The position numbers and the translations under genes are program-made. Positions 37,227 to 47,123 of a stretch of 64,000 bases of DNA are shown piece by piece; positions within the stretch are counted from its first letter, which is position 1; each line of letters begins with the position of its first letter. The notes under the pieces are model-generated. The model saw only the letters and a list, made by a program, of their open reading frames with translations, searched no databases and was not told the origin of the DNA. Origin of the DNA: Halomonas alkaliantarctica (GTDB taxonomy: Bacteria; Pseudomonadota; Gammaproteobacteria; Pseudomonadales; Halomonadaceae); contig NZ_CP122961.1 of assembly GCF_029854215.1 (NCBI RefSeq), positions 1,364,001 through 1,428,000 of the forward strand, given 5' to 3'.

Positions 37227-37246
37227 TTGTAGTAGTTTAACTACAA
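37227..37246. promoter_or_regulatory. Palindrome upstream of pckA
   Basis: TTGTAGT (37227-37233) and ACTACAA (37240-37246) are perfect inverse copies around AGTTTA. It lies 14 bases before a terminator and 150 bases before pckA, in a 301-base space (37095-37395) with no other recognisable content. It may be an operator or the stem of a short RNA ending at the terminator. Confidence 0.35.
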
Positions 37247-37260
37247 GATATTTGATCTTC

Positions 37261-37287
37261 GCCCCCGTTTCCTGGGGGCTTTCTTTT
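37261..37287 (+). terminator. Intrinsic terminator between hslO and pckA
   Basis: GCCCCC (37261-37266) pairs with GGGGGC across a 7-base loop, followed by TTTCTTTTT. It isolates pckA from the hslO operon. Confidence 0.8.
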
Positions 37288-37395
37288 TGCCATAATGCGC
37301 CCAACTTAAGCGCGCCCAGCCGGTTTTACTGTGGTTGGGATGAACATCAAGGCGTCGGTGACGCCCGGTAAATCGAGAGAAGCCCAGGAATCGAC

Positions 37396-38952
37396 ATGAC
37401 CACGACTCAAGCCGCTCCCCAATCCCACGTTAATCTCAGCAGCGCCGAATTAGTCGAGCGCGCCGTGGCACGTGGCGAAGGCCGCCTCTCAGCCAACGGT
37501 GCCTTGGTAGTCAATACCGGCCTGCGTACCGGCCGCTCACCGAAAGACCGCTATATCGTTGACGAACCCTCCACTAGCAGCCAAATCGATTGGGGTAGCG
37601 TTAACCAGCCCTTCGATGACGACAAATTCAATGCCCTGTGGGATCGAGTGAATGATCACCTGATCAGCCAAGAGCATTTTGTCTCTGAACTGCACGTGGG
37701 CAGTGATTCCACTCACTATCTGCCGGTGCGAGTCACTACGGAAACAGCTTGGCAAAACCTATTTGGCCGTACCATGTTTGTACGCCCGCTGGCCTACAAT
37801 CAAGCGATCAAAGACGAGTGGACGATTCTTAACGCCGCAAGCTTTGAGTGCGACCCTTCTCGCGATGGTACAAACTCTGATGGTTGTGTGATCATCAACT
37901 TCGCCGAGAAAAAAGTGCTTATCGCGGGCATGCGCTACGCCGGGGAAATGAAAAAAGCCATGTTCTCGGTTCAGAACTTCCTGCTGCCGGCTGCTGACGT
38001 ACTGCCCATGCACTGCTCGGCGAATGTCGGTGAAGATGGTGAAACCTGTCTCTTCTTTGGCCTCTCCGGTACCGGTAAAACAACGCTCTCGGCTGACCCG
38101 GCGCGCTTCTTGATCGGTGACGACGAGCACGCTTGGGGCGACGGCATTGTCTTCAATATGGAAGGCGGCTGCTACGCTAAATGTATCGATCTTTCCGAGA
38201 AGAACGAGCCGGTCATCTGGAACGCCATCAAGTTTGGCACCGTACTGGAAAACGTGGTGCTGGACGACCGCCGTGAGCCTGACTACGCCGACGATAGCTT
38301 GACCCAGAACTCCCGCGCCGCTTACCCGCTAGAGCACGTTGAGAAGCGCGTAGCGGAGAATCTGGCTGGCGAGCCGAATGCCATCGTGTTCCTGACCTGC
38401 GATATGTCCGGCGTACTGCCCCCAGTATCCATTCTTTCCAAAGAAGCCGCGGCGTATCACTTCTTATCCGGCTACACCGCTAAAGTGGGCTCTACTGAAA
38501 TGGGCTCCTCGGAAGGCTTGGCCGCTACATTCTCGACCTGCTTTGGCGCACCGTTTTTCCCGCGTCCTGCCCGTGAGTACGCAGACCTGCTGATCAAACG
38601 TGTCGATAAGCAGGATGCCCAGGTTTACTTGGTCAATACCGGCTGGACCGGCGGCGCTTACGGCGAGGGCGGCGCACGTTTCTCCATTCCGACCACTCGG
38701 GCCATCATTAGCGCGATTCAGTCAGGCGTGCTGCGCGACATCGAGACCAAGCACATCGATGGCCTCAATCTGCAAGTGCCGCTTGCCGTTCCGGGCGTCG
38801 ACTCCAGCCTGCTCGACCCGCGTGAAAACTGGCAAGACCGTGAGGCCTATGATCGTCACCTCAAAGATTTGGCGACTAAATTCGTCGATAACTTCAAAAA
38901 ATTCGAAGGCGTCAACGAAGCGATCATCAAGGCGGGTCCTCAGCTAGGCTAA
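37396..38952 (+). CDS. pckA: ATP-dependent phosphoenolpyruvate carboxykinase
   Basis: 518 residues. ATP-type PEPCK converting oxaloacetate to PEP for gluconeogenesis. The kinase P-loop [11 protein letters not shown] lies near 220-230, the metal/substrate region [17 protein letters not shown] near 43-59, MHCSANVG near 202 and the late [13 protein letters not shown]. Own leader with a CCAGGAA site. A terminator follows. Confidence 0.96.
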   Translation: MTTTQAAPQSHVNLSSAELVERAVARGEGRLSANGALVVNTGLRTGRSPKDRYIVDEPSTSSQIDWGSVNQPFDDDKFNALWDRVNDHLISQEHFVSELHVGSDSTHYLPVRVTTETAWQNLFGRTMFVRPLAYNQAIKDEWTILNAASFECDPSRDGTNSDGCVIINFAEKKVLIAGMRYAGEMKKAMFSVQNFLLPAADVLPMHCSANVGEDGETCLFFGLSGTGKTTLSADPARFLIGDDEHAWGDGIVFNMEGGCYAKCIDLSEKNEPVIWNAIKFGTVLENVVLDDRREPDYADDSLTQNSRAAYPLEHVEKRVAENLAGEPNAIVFLTCDMSGVLPPVSILSKEAAAYHFLSGYTAKVGSTEMGSSEGLAATFSTCFGAPFFPRPAREYADLLIKRVDKQDAQVYLVNTGWTGGAYGEGGARFSIPTTRAIISAIQSGVLRDIETKHIDGLNLQVPLAVPGVDSSLLDPRENWQDREAYDRHLKDLATKFVDNFKKFEGVNEAIIKAGPQLG

Positions 38953-38990
38953 GGCTCAATTGAGCTAGGCTTATAAAAATAAGTGTATAG

Positions 38991-39025
38991 AATGGGGCAG
39001 CGCTACGGCACTGCCCCATTTTTAT
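38991..39025 (+). terminator. Intrinsic terminator after pckA
   Basis: AATGGGGCAG (38991-39000) pairs with CTGCCCCATT (39011-39020), followed by TTTATT. Confidence 0.85.
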
Positions 39026-39081
39026 TGACGGCGTTTTTTGGCTAGCGCTGGTGTGCAGTTGAAAAAGCTAAGGAGCCTAAC

Positions 39082-40281
39082 GTGAATTTCTGGACGCATA
39101 AAAAGCTCGCCAGCATTCATAATCTACACGATGTTGAGCGGCTGGCGCGGCGCAAGCTGCCCAGGCCCATTTTTGGCTATATAGACCATGTCGCCGAGGA
39201 TGGGCGAACCCAGCGCGCAAATTTATCCGCGTTCGACGAGTACCTCTTTTTGCCCAAGGCGTTTGTTAATGTTTCGCAGATAGATCTGCACACCGAGCTC
39301 TATGGCAAACGCTATGCCGTTCCGTTCGGCATCGCCCCTATGGGGATCAGCGCGCTCTCGACTTACCAGGGGGACTTAGTGCTGGCGCGGGCAGCGGCGA
39401 GGCGCAACCTGCCAATGATCATGAGTGGTTCATCGCTGGTACCTATGGAAGAGGTGGCCAAGGTGGAGGGCGCCGACTGGTTCCAGGCGTATCTACCGGG
39501 AACGCCAGAAGGTATCGAAGCGCTACTGGCGCGCATTCAGCGGGCCGGTTTCAAAAAACTCGTCGTCACGCTCGACTACCCGGTACCCCCCAATCCCGAT
39601 AATTTTCGTCGTTCTGGGTTTACATCGCCGCTGGAGCCAAGCCTGCGACTCGCCTTCGATGGCTTGCTGCGCCCAGGCTGGCTGTGCAATACCTTCCTGC
39701 GCACCTTGTGGAACCACGGCATGCCGCATTTTGAAAATAACCATGCCGAGCGAGGGGCGCCTGTTATATCCCGCCAAGCAGCACGGGATTTTTCGGGGCG
39801 GCGCCATTTTGACTGGGGCTATCTCGATCTTGTGCGGCGCCTATGGCCCGATACATTGATCGTTAAAGGGGTGCTCAACCCTGATGATGCGGTACGTGCT
39901 CAGCAGGCGGGAGTAGATGGCATTATTCTTTCTAACCACGGCGCTCGTCAGTTGGACTGCACCATCTCGCCCCTCCAGGTGCTGCCCGAGATCAAGCGTC
40001 GTGTGAGTGATATTCCCATTATGATCGACAGCGGCTTCCGGCGTGGCACCGACGTTATCAAGGCGCTGGCGCTGGGGGCTGATTTTGTCTTTGTGGGGCG
40101 CCCCTTCAACTACGCCGCCGCCGTAGCGGGGCAAGCCGGGGTAGAGCATGTTGCCGATCTCTTGCAGCGTGAAATTGAGCGCAACATGGCGCTGCTCGGG
40201 CTGACTAGCCTCGCTCAGCTAGACCGTTCTTGCCTTTACCAAGCAACAGCCGGTGAAGAGCCTCGCTCTATTGCAACCTAA
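39082..40281 (+). CDS. FMN-dependent alpha-hydroxy-acid dehydrogenase (LldD-like)
   Basis: 399 residues. TIM-barrel flavoprotein of the lactate/mandelate dehydrogenase family. FMN site APMGISAL near 98-105, DWFQAYLP near 134, catalytic His and Arg in GIILSNHGARQLD near 285-296, and the phosphate-binding DSGFRRGTDVIKALALGADFVFVGRP near 318-342. It oxidises an L-2-hydroxy acid to the keto acid; lactate, mandelate and others are all possible. The convergent LysR gene overlaps its last 14 bases and may be its regulator. Confidence 0.85.
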   Translation: MNFWTHKKLASIHNLHDVERLARRKLPRPIFGYIDHVAEDGRTQRANLSAFDEYLFLPKAFVNVSQIDLHTELYGKRYAVPFGIAPMGISALSTYQGDLVLARAAARRNLPMIMSGSSLVPMEEVAKVEGADWFQAYLPGTPEGIEALLARIQRAGFKKLVVTLDYPVPPNPDNFRRSGFTSPLEPSLRLAFDGLLRPGWLCNTFLRTLWNHGMPHFENNHAERGAPVISRQAARDFSGRRHFDWGYLDLVRRLWPDTLIVKGVLNPDDAVRAQQAGVDGIILSNHGARQLDCTISPLQVLPEIKRRVSDIPIMIDSGFRRGTDVIKALALGADFVFVGRPFNYAAAVAGQAGVEHVADLLQREIERNMALLGLTSLAQLDRSCLYQATAGEEPRSIAT

Positions 40282-41131
40282 ACCCTTCAACAATATGCTC
40301 GGCTAAGCTATCGATAATCGGTGATTGGGTGGAGGGGGTGCGCTGCAAAACGATTGATGCCTCAGGCAAGGCGGGAAAGCCCTCCTTTTCACCCAATATC
40401 TGCATGTCGGCGGTGACTAAGCTGCGCATCCAAGCAGACACTGCCAACCCCGCACCCACAACCGCCTGTAACGTCGCCAAGCTGGGGCTGCTATAAGCGA
40501 CTCGATAAGCCCGGCCTGCCCGGTCTAATGCATTGCAGGCATGACGACGACAAAAGCAGGGCGCTTCAAACAAGGCGAGGGGTACCGGCGTCTGTAAATG
40601 GGCGCTGTGACTCTCTGCCGAGACCCATACGGTGCTTTCCCGCCTCAAAATGGTGCCGATCTCATCGCCAATTTCCCGCGTCATAATGATCAGGTCCAGG
40701 CTCCCTTGCGGCTGCTGGGAGAGCACCGAAGAGGGGGCGCAGTGCACATCGACATCCACCAGCGGCCAAGTCTGTGAAAAGGTTTTAAGAATACCGGGTA
40801 GGAAACGCATCACATAGTCATCTGGTACGCCCAGGCGTACCCGGCCCACCATATCAGGCTGACGCAAAAGCGTTAGCGCCTCACCCTGTAGCGATAGAAT
40901 TTTGCGCGCATAGCCCAGCAGCGTATGGCCTTCGCTGGTCAATTGCAGTGGCTTACTTTGGCGCACAAATAGTGGACGTTGAATGACGTCCTCTTCCAGT
41001 CGTTTAATTTGCATACTCACAGCGGACTGCGTGCGGTTCACCGTCTGTGCCGCACGAGTGAAGCCTCCTTGGTCAACAATGGCGACAAAGGTACGCAAAA
41101 GCTCATGATCAATAGTAGGTAGTGTCGCCAT
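40268..41131 (-). CDS. LysR-family transcriptional regulator
   Basis: 287 residues. N-terminal winged helix-turn-helix at about 7-65 (LLRTFVAIVDQGGFTRAAQTVNRTQSAVS region) and a periplasmic-binding-protein-like effector domain from about 90. The two Cys in PCFCRRHACNALDRAG could be redox-active or structural. It is convergent with, and overlaps, the hydroxy-acid dehydrogenase gene, so control of that gene is plausible but unproven. Confidence 0.85.
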   Translation of the reverse strand: MATLPTIDHELLRTFVAIVDQGGFTRAAQTVNRTQSAVSMQIKRLEEDVIQRPLFVRQSKPLQLTSEGHTLLGYARKILSLQGEALTLLRQPDMVGRVRLGVPDDYVMRFLPGILKTFSQTWPLVDVDVHCAPSSVLSQQPQGSLDLIIMTREIGDEIGTILRRESTVWVSAESHSAHLQTPVPLALFEAPCFCRRHACNALDRAGRAYRVAYSSPSLATLQAVVGAGLAVSAWMRSLVTADMQILGEKEGFPALPEASIVLQRTPSTQSPIIDSLAEHIVEGFRLQ

Positions 41132-41253
41132 GGGTATCAGTCTTATTGATGTTGTATATAAAGATTATTCGTTGGCTTGATTGTAGACGCTGTTCAATAC
41201 TTCCTTCAACGCCTATTTGATATGCCGTTTTGAGCGGCAATAAGGAGGTTGAA

Positions 41254-41484
41254 ATGGAGAGCTCAGTCATCCGTCACCAAAACGCACAGCGCCAGCAGGC
41301 GGAGCAGCGTGCAAACACAGTCACCTGGCGGGAAAGGCTCTATCGCTGGCGGCAGCTGCGTCGCGAACGCTATGCGTTGCGCCACTTGAGCGACGATATG
41401 TTGAAAGATATCGGCGTTAGCCGTGAAGCCGTTCGGCGCGAATCGCACCGGCCTTTTTGGGATGACCGAGGCTGGCGCCGCTAG
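41254..41484 (+). CDS. DUF1127 small protein
   Basis: 76 residues, highly basic and Arg-rich. The C-terminal DUF1127 core is YRWRQLRRERYALRHLSDDMLKDIGVSREAV, described here in part: LRHLSDDML and DIGVSR are the hallmark. ATG 41254 has a near-perfect TAAGGAGG site; the longer frame is unneeded. In alphaproteobacteria such proteins bind RNA and affect phosphate and carbon metabolism. Role here unknown. Confidence 0.8.
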   Translation: MESSVIRHQNAQRQQAEQRANTVTWRERLYRWRQLRRERYALRHLSDDMLKDIGVSREAVRRESHRPFWDDRGWRR

Positions 41485-41582
41485 CAAGCAATCTCGGGTC
41501 TATTCTCAAGGCCATGCCAGCCGTGGCGCGTTTGTGATACCTTGTTGGCACTAAAAAATGCTGCATGAGTTAGTTGCAATTT

Positions 41583-43940
41583 ATGGATGTCAATCAGCGT
41601 ATTATTTCCCGCCTGGCCACTGAGCTTGGTGTGCGTTCCGAGCAAGTATCCGCCACGGTGGAGCTGCTGGATGGCGGCGCTACCGTGCCGTTTATTGCCC
41701 GTTACCGTAAAGAAGTCACTGGCGCGCTGGACGATATCCAGCTGCGCCAGCTTGATGAGCGCCTGCGTTATTTGCGCGAACTGGAAGAACGTCGCGTCGC
41801 AGTGCTGGCCGCCATTGATGAGCAGGGCAAGCTGGACGGCCTGCTGAAAGCCAGCATTGAGGCCGCAGAGACTAAGCAGCGGCTGGAAGATTTATACCTG
41901 CCGTTTAAGAAAAAGCGCCGCACCAAAGCGCAGATTGCTCGTGAAGCAGGGCTAGAGCCGTTAGCGGATGCGCTGCTTGCCGACCCAACGCTTAGCCCAG
42001 AAAGAGAAGCAGAAAACTATTTACGCCCAGCAGAAGGCGATATTCCCGCCATCGAAGACGCCAAGGCCGCTCTGGATGGCGCCAAGCAGATCTTGATGGA
42101 GCGCTTCGCTGAAGACCCCGAGTTAATTGGTCAACTGCGTGAACGGCTGTGGCAAGAGGGCGAACTCAGCGCCCGTGTGCTGGAAGGTAAACAGCAGGAG
42201 GGCGCCAAGTTTTCCGACTATTTCGAGCACGATGAGAAACTCGCCAAAGCGCCGTCACACCGTGCCTTAGCAATGTTCAGGGCGCGCAACGAAGGCGTGT
42301 TAAGTCTTTCAATTCGCCTGCCCGGCGAAGAGGAAGCCCCCATTCACCCCGCCCAGCTGGCAATTGCCAAGCAGTTTGGCATCAGCGACCAGGGCCGTGC
42401 GGCGGATAAGTGGTTGGCCGAAGTGGTGCGCTGGACCTGGCGCGTGAAGCTTTACACCGCTCTTGAGACCGAGCTGCTGGGCCGGCTACGCGAACAGGCT
42501 GAACTGACGGCGATTGAGGTGTTTGCGGCCAACCTGAAAGACCTGCTGCTGGCGGCACCGGCGGGGCAGAAAGTCACCCTTGCTATCGACCCCGGCCAGC
42601 GCACCGGCTGTAAAGTCGCGGTGATCGATGCTACCGGGCAGTTTGTCGATCACACCGCTATTTACCCCCACGCGCCACAAAACCGCTGGGATGAGTCATT
42701 GGCTGTGCTTGCCAAGCTAGTCAAACAGCACGGCGTTGAGCTAATTGCAGTTGGCAACGGCACCGCCAGCCGCGAAACCGATAAGTTGGTTGGCGAGCTA
42801 CTTAAAGCGCTGGCGCCAGCGCATCGATTAAGCAAAGTGATGGTGTCGGAAGCGGGCGCCTCGGTCTATTCCGCTTCTGAGTACGCCTCACGGGAAATGC
42901 CGGATCTCGACGTCACGGTCCGCGGCGCGGTCTCTATTGGCCGCCGCTTACAAGACCCGCTGGCCGAACTGGTTAAAATCGAACCCAAGTCGATTGGCGT
43001 GGGCCAGTACCAGCACGACGTCTCCCAAGTGCAGCTGTCGCGCAGCCTGGAAGTGGTGATAGAGGACTGTGTTAACGCCGTGGGCGTCGACCTCAATACC
43101 GCCTCCAGCGCACTGCTTTCTCGGGTAGCCGGGCTGAGTGCTGCGCTGGCCGAAAATATCGTTGCCCAGCGCAATGTCAAAGGCGCCTTCAAAAGCCGTA
43201 AAGAGCTTTTAGAAGTCAGCCGTTTAGGCGCCAAAACCTTCGAGCAGTGCGCGGGTTTCCTGCGTATTCACAATGCCGACAACCCCTTGGATGCCAGTGC
43301 CGTTCACCCAGAGGCCTACCCATTGGTAGAGCGTATCGCCAAGCAGAGCGGTCGTGAAGTGCGCGGCTTGATTGGCGATAGCACTGCGCTGAAAGCCTTA
43401 AAGCCCGCCGACTTTGCCGATGAGCGCTTTGGCGTGCCCACCGTCAGCGATATCCTCAAAGAGCTGGATAAGCCTGGCCGCGACCCGCGTCCCGAATTTA
43501 AAGCCGCTGAGTTCCGCGAAGGGGTCGAAACACTAAACGATCTCAAGCTCGGCATGGTACTCGAAGGTACCGTAACTAATGTCACGCACTTCGGCGCTTT
43601 TGTGGATATCGGCGTCCATCAGGATGGCTTGGTGCATATCTCGGCGCTATCTGATCGCTTTATCGACGACCCGCGCAGCGTGGTGAAGGCGGGGGATATT
43701 GTCAGCGTCAAAGTGATGAGTGTCGATATTCCCCGCAAGCGGGTAGGGCTATCGATGCGGCTGGATGACCAGCCGGAGGCTGATAGCGGTGCTGAGATGA
43801 ACAGTGGCTCGCCTACAAATCAGCATAATTCGACCCGCAAGCCGTCCCGAGGCCAGCGTAACAGCGCTAAGCCAACTGATGCGCCAGAGCCCATGGGCGC
43901 GTTGGGCGCTGCGTTGCTAAAAGCACGCGGTGGCAAATAG
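41583..43940 (+). CDS. tex: Transcription accessory protein Tex
   Basis: 785 residues. Order: N-terminal helical Tex domain (1-190), YqgF-like nuclease-fold domain from about 325 (LAIDPGQRTGCKVAVID), helix-hairpin-helix region near 500-565 (VGVDLNTASSALLSRVAGLS), then an S1 RNA-binding domain at about 650-725 (GTVTNVTHFGAFVDIGVHQDGLVH, in part). A low-complexity tail follows. It binds nucleic acid and affects transcription; the exact job is unsettled in the family. I prefer the ATG at 41583 over the upstream TTG. Confidence 0.93.
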   Translation: MDVNQRIISRLATELGVRSEQVSATVELLDGGATVPFIARYRKEVTGALDDIQLRQLDERLRYLRELEERRVAVLAAIDEQGKLDGLLKASIEAAETKQRLEDLYLPFKKKRRTKAQIAREAGLEPLADALLADPTLSPEREAENYLRPAEGDIPAIEDAKAALDGAKQILMERFAEDPELIGQLRERLWQEGELSARVLEGKQQEGAKFSDYFEHDEKLAKAPSHRALAMFRARNEGVLSLSIRLPGEEEAPIHPAQLAIAKQFGISDQGRAADKWLAEVVRWTWRVKLYTALETELLGRLREQAELTAIEVFAANLKDLLLAAPAGQKVTLAIDPGQRTGCKVAVIDATGQFVDHTAIYPHAPQNRWDESLAVLAKLVKQHGVELIAVGNGTASRETDKLVGELLKALAPAHRLSKVMVSEAGASVYSASEYASREMPDLDVTVRGAVSIGRRLQDPLAELVKIEPKSIGVGQYQHDVSQVQLSRSLEVVIEDCVNAVGVDLNTASSALLSRVAGLSAALAENIVAQRNVKGAFKSRKELLEVSRLGAKTFEQCAGFLRIHNADNPLDASAVHPEAYPLVERIAKQSGREVRGLIGDSTALKALKPADFADERFGVPTVSDILKELDKPGRDPRPEFKAAEFREGVETLNDLKLGMVLEGTVTNVTHFGAFVDIGVHQDGLVHISALSDRFIDDPRSVVKAGDIVSVKVMSVDIPRKRVGLSMRLDDQPEADSGAEMNSGSPTNQHNSTRKPSRGQRNSAKPTDAPEPMGALGAALLKARGGK

Positions 43941-44045
43941 TCGCGTGCCTTGAAAGCGAACGTGTCTTGAAATAAGCATGGTTGCCGCCATATCCTGTTT
44001 TCTATTTTTGAAATAGCGACGATGGCGATGCCACCTGACTACACC

Positions 44046-44068
44046 AAGGCCCGCTCACAGCGGGCTTT
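44046..44068 (+). terminator. Weak terminator between tex and gshA
   Basis: AAGGCCCGCT (44046-44055) pairs with AGCGGGCTTT (44059-44068) with one G-U, loop CAC. The T-run is only three bases, so termination may be partial. Confidence 0.5.
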
Positions 44069-44088
44069 ACTGACAAGGAGTGTTCACC

Positions 44089-45729
44089 TTGCCTGAACCA
44101 CTCACTGTGCCATCCGCGCTGACCGCGCAAGTCGAGCGCCTGATCCCCAGTGCGCGCCTTGGTCGGTTGGGCCGCCTGCGCCGTGGCCTTGAAAAAGAGG
44201 GGCTACGGGTTGATGCCAATGGCCACATTGCGCAAACGCCGCACCCGCACGCGCTGGGCTCTAAACTGACGCACCCACATATCACCACCGACTACTCAGA
44301 GTCGCTGTTAGAGTACATCACGCCGGTTTACTCCGATCCTGGTGAAGCGCTGTGCTTTTTATCCGACCTGCATACCTTTACCTATCATCACCTGCAAGAC
44401 GAATGGATCTGGCCCGGCAGCATGCCCTCTAGGCTATCCGGCAACGACAGTGTGCCGATTGCCGATTATGGCAGCTCCAATGTGGGGATCATGAAGCATG
44501 TTTACCGCAAAGGGTTGGACATGCGTTATGGCCGCATTATGCAGGCGATTGCAGGCGTTCATTACAACGTATCCCTGCCCGATGATATGTGGCACGCCCT
44601 GCGCGAGTTAGAAAAAGCCACCAATATTCCCTTCAACGATTACCGCTCCACCCGCTATTTCGGCATGATCCGCCACTTCCGCCGCCATAGCTGGTTACTG
44701 CTGTACTTGTTTGGTGCTTCACCGGCGATTGATAAGAGCTTTTTGCCCGAGGGTAAAGTGCCCGAAAAGCTTCAGTCACTCAGCGACGATACTTACTTTG
44801 CTCCTTATGCGACGACCCTGCGGATGTCCGACCTGGGCTATCAAAACAAAGTACAGTCGCAGCTTAAAATCTGTTTTAACTCGCTCTCTAACTACGTTAA
44901 TACCCTGCGTCACGCCATCTCTTCACCGTGGCCCGACTATGAAAAAATGGGCGTTAACGTGGATGGAGAGTGGCGCCAACTGAACGCTAATATTCTCCAG
45001 ATCGAAAACGAGTACTACAGCGACATTCGCCCCAAACGGGTCGCCAAGCATAACGAAACGCCCAGCCAAGCGCTTGAAGCCCGGGGTGTGGAGTACATCG
45101 AAGTTCGCTGTTTGGATTTAAACCCCTTCGACCCCCTTGGTGTCACTGAAGAACAGATGCGCTTTGTGGATACCTTTTTGATGTGGTGCCTGCTCAGCGA
45201 CAGCCCGTGGATCTCTGACGAAGAGTGTGACCGCTTAGACGACAACCGCCGCTGGGTGGTAGAGCGCGGTCGTGATCCAGAGCTCACGTTATTCAACCAT
45301 GGTGAAACCACGTCGGTGCGTGAATGGGGCGAGCAAATTTTTGCCGAGATGGAAGAAGTCGCCCGCCTGCTAGATGCCGTCGAAGAGGGGAACCCGCATG
45401 CTGACGCCCTGGCAAGCCTCGCGCCACGCCTAGCGGATCCTTCGCTAACCCCGTCTGCACAGGTGCTCGAACGGCTAAAAGCGAACGGTGGATCACTTAG
45501 CGATCTGATGCTCAGCTTGGCCAAAGAGCAGGCGGAGCAATTAAAAGCCGAGCCTATGCAGCGTAGCCGCGAAGCACTGTTAGCCCAGTTGATAGAGACC
45601 TCGCACCAACAGCAGCACGATATTGAAGCCGCTGACAAAGAGACCTTTGAGGAGTTCTTAGAGGTTTACTTCACCAAAGCACGTGAGTCACGCGCCCTAT
45701 CGGCGCTGCCATCCGAGGTTCATCAATGA
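44089..45729 (+). CDS. gshA: Glutamate-cysteine ligase
   Basis: 546 residues, the type-1 (gammaproteobacterial) GshA that makes gamma-glutamylcysteine for glutathione. Conserved N-terminal ITTDYSESLLEYITP near 64-78 and IADYGSSNVG near 124, RYFGMIRHF near 188 and VEYIEVRCLDLNPF near 324 are visible. I start at TTG 44089, with AAGGAG eight bases upstream; a GTG at 44080 would overlap that site. The stop overlaps dsbB by 4 bases. Confidence 0.92.
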   Translation: MPEPLTVPSALTAQVERLIPSARLGRLGRLRRGLEKEGLRVDANGHIAQTPHPHALGSKLTHPHITTDYSESLLEYITPVYSDPGEALCFLSDLHTFTYHHLQDEWIWPGSMPSRLSGNDSVPIADYGSSNVGIMKHVYRKGLDMRYGRIMQAIAGVHYNVSLPDDMWHALRELEKATNIPFNDYRSTRYFGMIRHFRRHSWLLLYLFGASPAIDKSFLPEGKVPEKLQSLSDDTYFAPYATTLRMSDLGYQNKVQSQLKICFNSLSNYVNTLRHAISSPWPDYEKMGVNVDGEWRQLNANILQIENEYYSDIRPKRVAKHNETPSQALEARGVEYIEVRCLDLNPFDPLGVTEEQMRFVDTFLMWCLLSDSPWISDEECDRLDDNRRWVVERGRDPELTLFNHGETTSVREWGEQIFAEMEEVARLLDAVEEGNPHADALASLAPRLADPSLTPSAQVLERLKANGGSLSDLMLSLAKEQAEQLKAEPMQRSREALLAQLIETSHQQQHDIEAADKETFEEFLEVYFTKARESRALSALPSEVHQ

Positions 45730-46235
45730 TTCAGTACTCCTTTCGCTCGGTTGCCCTGGTCGGTTTAGCCTTCTGCGTTTTAATGATGGCGGTAGCCCTG
45801 GGGCTAGAGCATATCGGCGGTTATGAACCCTGCCCGCTGTGTATTTTTCAGCGCGTAGCGGTGATCTCTGCTGGCATTGTGTTCGCTATTGCTGCTATCC
45901 ACAGCCCTGCTGGGCGAGTGGGTAAAGTCATTTACGGACTGCTGTCGCTGGCCGCAGTGGGCACCGGCGCCTTTATCGCCGGTCGTCACGTTTGGCTGCA
46001 AGGCTTACCTGCCGATGAAGTACCTTCCTGTGGCCCCGGGCTTGATTACATGATGGATATTCTCCCCATGCAGGATGTGGTGGCCATGGTGTTAACCGGA
46101 TCAGGCGAGTGCGCTAATATCGATTTCTCCCTCCTTGGCCTCTCACTACCCGCTTGGACGCTGATCGGTTTCGCTATCTTGGCGCTTGCTCCGCTGCGTA
46201 TGCTCTGGTTAGCAATACGCAAGCAGTCGCTTTAA
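45726..46235 (+). CDS. dsbB: Disulfide bond formation protein DsbB
   Basis: 169 residues with four membrane helices. Active cysteines are CPLC (near 37-40) in the first periplasmic loop and the pair in PSCGPGL and GECANID (near 102 and 126) in the second. It reoxidises DsbA and passes electrons to quinone. The ATGA overlap with gshA couples disulfide formation outside to glutathione synthesis inside. Confidence 0.92.
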   Translation: MIQYSFRSVALVGLAFCVLMMAVALGLEHIGGYEPCPLCIFQRVAVISAGIVFAIAAIHSPAGRVGKVIYGLLSLAAVGTGAFIAGRHVWLQGLPADEVPSCGPGLDYMMDILPMQDVVAMVLTGSGECANIDFSLLGLSLPAWTLIGFAILALAPLRMLWLAIRKQSL

Positions 46236-46246
46236 AGGAATGTGGC

Positions 46247-47119
46247 GTGCTTTATCAACACTTTGCGACCCAAGAAGAGATCGACCGTGCCTACGACCCA
46301 ATGCTCGGTCGAGATCCCATGGTGTTGGTAAAGGCGTGGCGTCAGCGCAGTGAAGGGTCACGGGCGCGCCACCGTGCCAATCACAAAGTAAGTCTTGATT
46401 TGCCTTATGGCCCAACGCTTGCCGAGCGCATGGATATCTTTCATGCCGATACGCCTAACGCACCGATGCATGTGTTTTTCCACGGCGGGTACTGGCGCTC
46501 GCTAAGCCATCGTGAATTTAGCTTTATCGTTGATGACTTGGTGAAAGCCGGTATTACCGTTGCAGTGGTCAACTACGCGCTCTGCCCACAGGTGCACTTT
46601 AGTGAGATTGTGCGGCAGAGCCAAGCCGCAGTGGCCTACGTTTATCGCCATGCCGCTGAATTAGGTGTTGATCCTGGGCAGCTGAGTATTTCTGGGCATT
46701 CGGCAGGCGGGCATCTATGCGCGATGCTAATGTCGACGGACTGGGAAGACACTTTCGGTTTACCCAACCAACTGATTCGCGGCGCGCTGTGTATCAGTGG
46801 TCTTTACGATCTTCGGCCTTTTCCCTGGTCGTGGCTGCAACCCAAGCTCCAGCTTAGCGGGCGCGATGTGCAGGAGTTCAGCCCCTTATGGCTGCCGTGC
46901 CGAGTGCCTGCGCCGGTGAAACTGGTAGCAGGGGGCCTGGAGTCTGAGGAGTTCGAACGGCAGATGAGTCGCTATGCTGAGCATTTGACCGGGCATTTAA
47001 AAGAGTCTGGCCAGAATGTGACCCAGCAGCTTCTTCCCGATGCAGATCATTTCTCGATTCTTGAGCACTATCTTAATGATGGCTGCTTTGTTGAATGGAT
47101 TGAGGCGTTTCACGCCTAA
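46247..47119 (+). CDS. Alpha/beta hydrolase, kynurenine formamidase-like
   Basis: 290 residues. The oxyanion motif HGGYW is near 81-85 and the nucleophile in ISGHSAGGHLCA near 145-156; the late DADHFSIL carries the catalytic His. This is the arylformamidase/BD-FAE type. No kynurenine genes are nearby, so the substrate is open. Start GTG 46247 has AAAGGA upstream, 11 bases after dsbB, so it may share the gshA-dsbB transcript. Confidence 0.8.
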   Translation: MLYQHFATQEEIDRAYDPMLGRDPMVLVKAWRQRSEGSRARHRANHKVSLDLPYGPTLAERMDIFHADTPNAPMHVFFHGGYWRSLSHREFSFIVDDLVKAGITVAVVNYALCPQVHFSEIVRQSQAAVAYVYRHAAELGVDPGQLSISGHSAGGHLCAMLMSTDWEDTFGLPNQLIRGALCISGLYDLRPFPWSWLQPKLQLSGRDVQEFSPLWLPCRVPAPVKLVAGGLESEEFERQMSRYAEHLTGHLKESGQNVTQQLLPDADHFSILEHYLNDGCFVEWIEAFHA

Positions 47120-47123
47120 CCCC

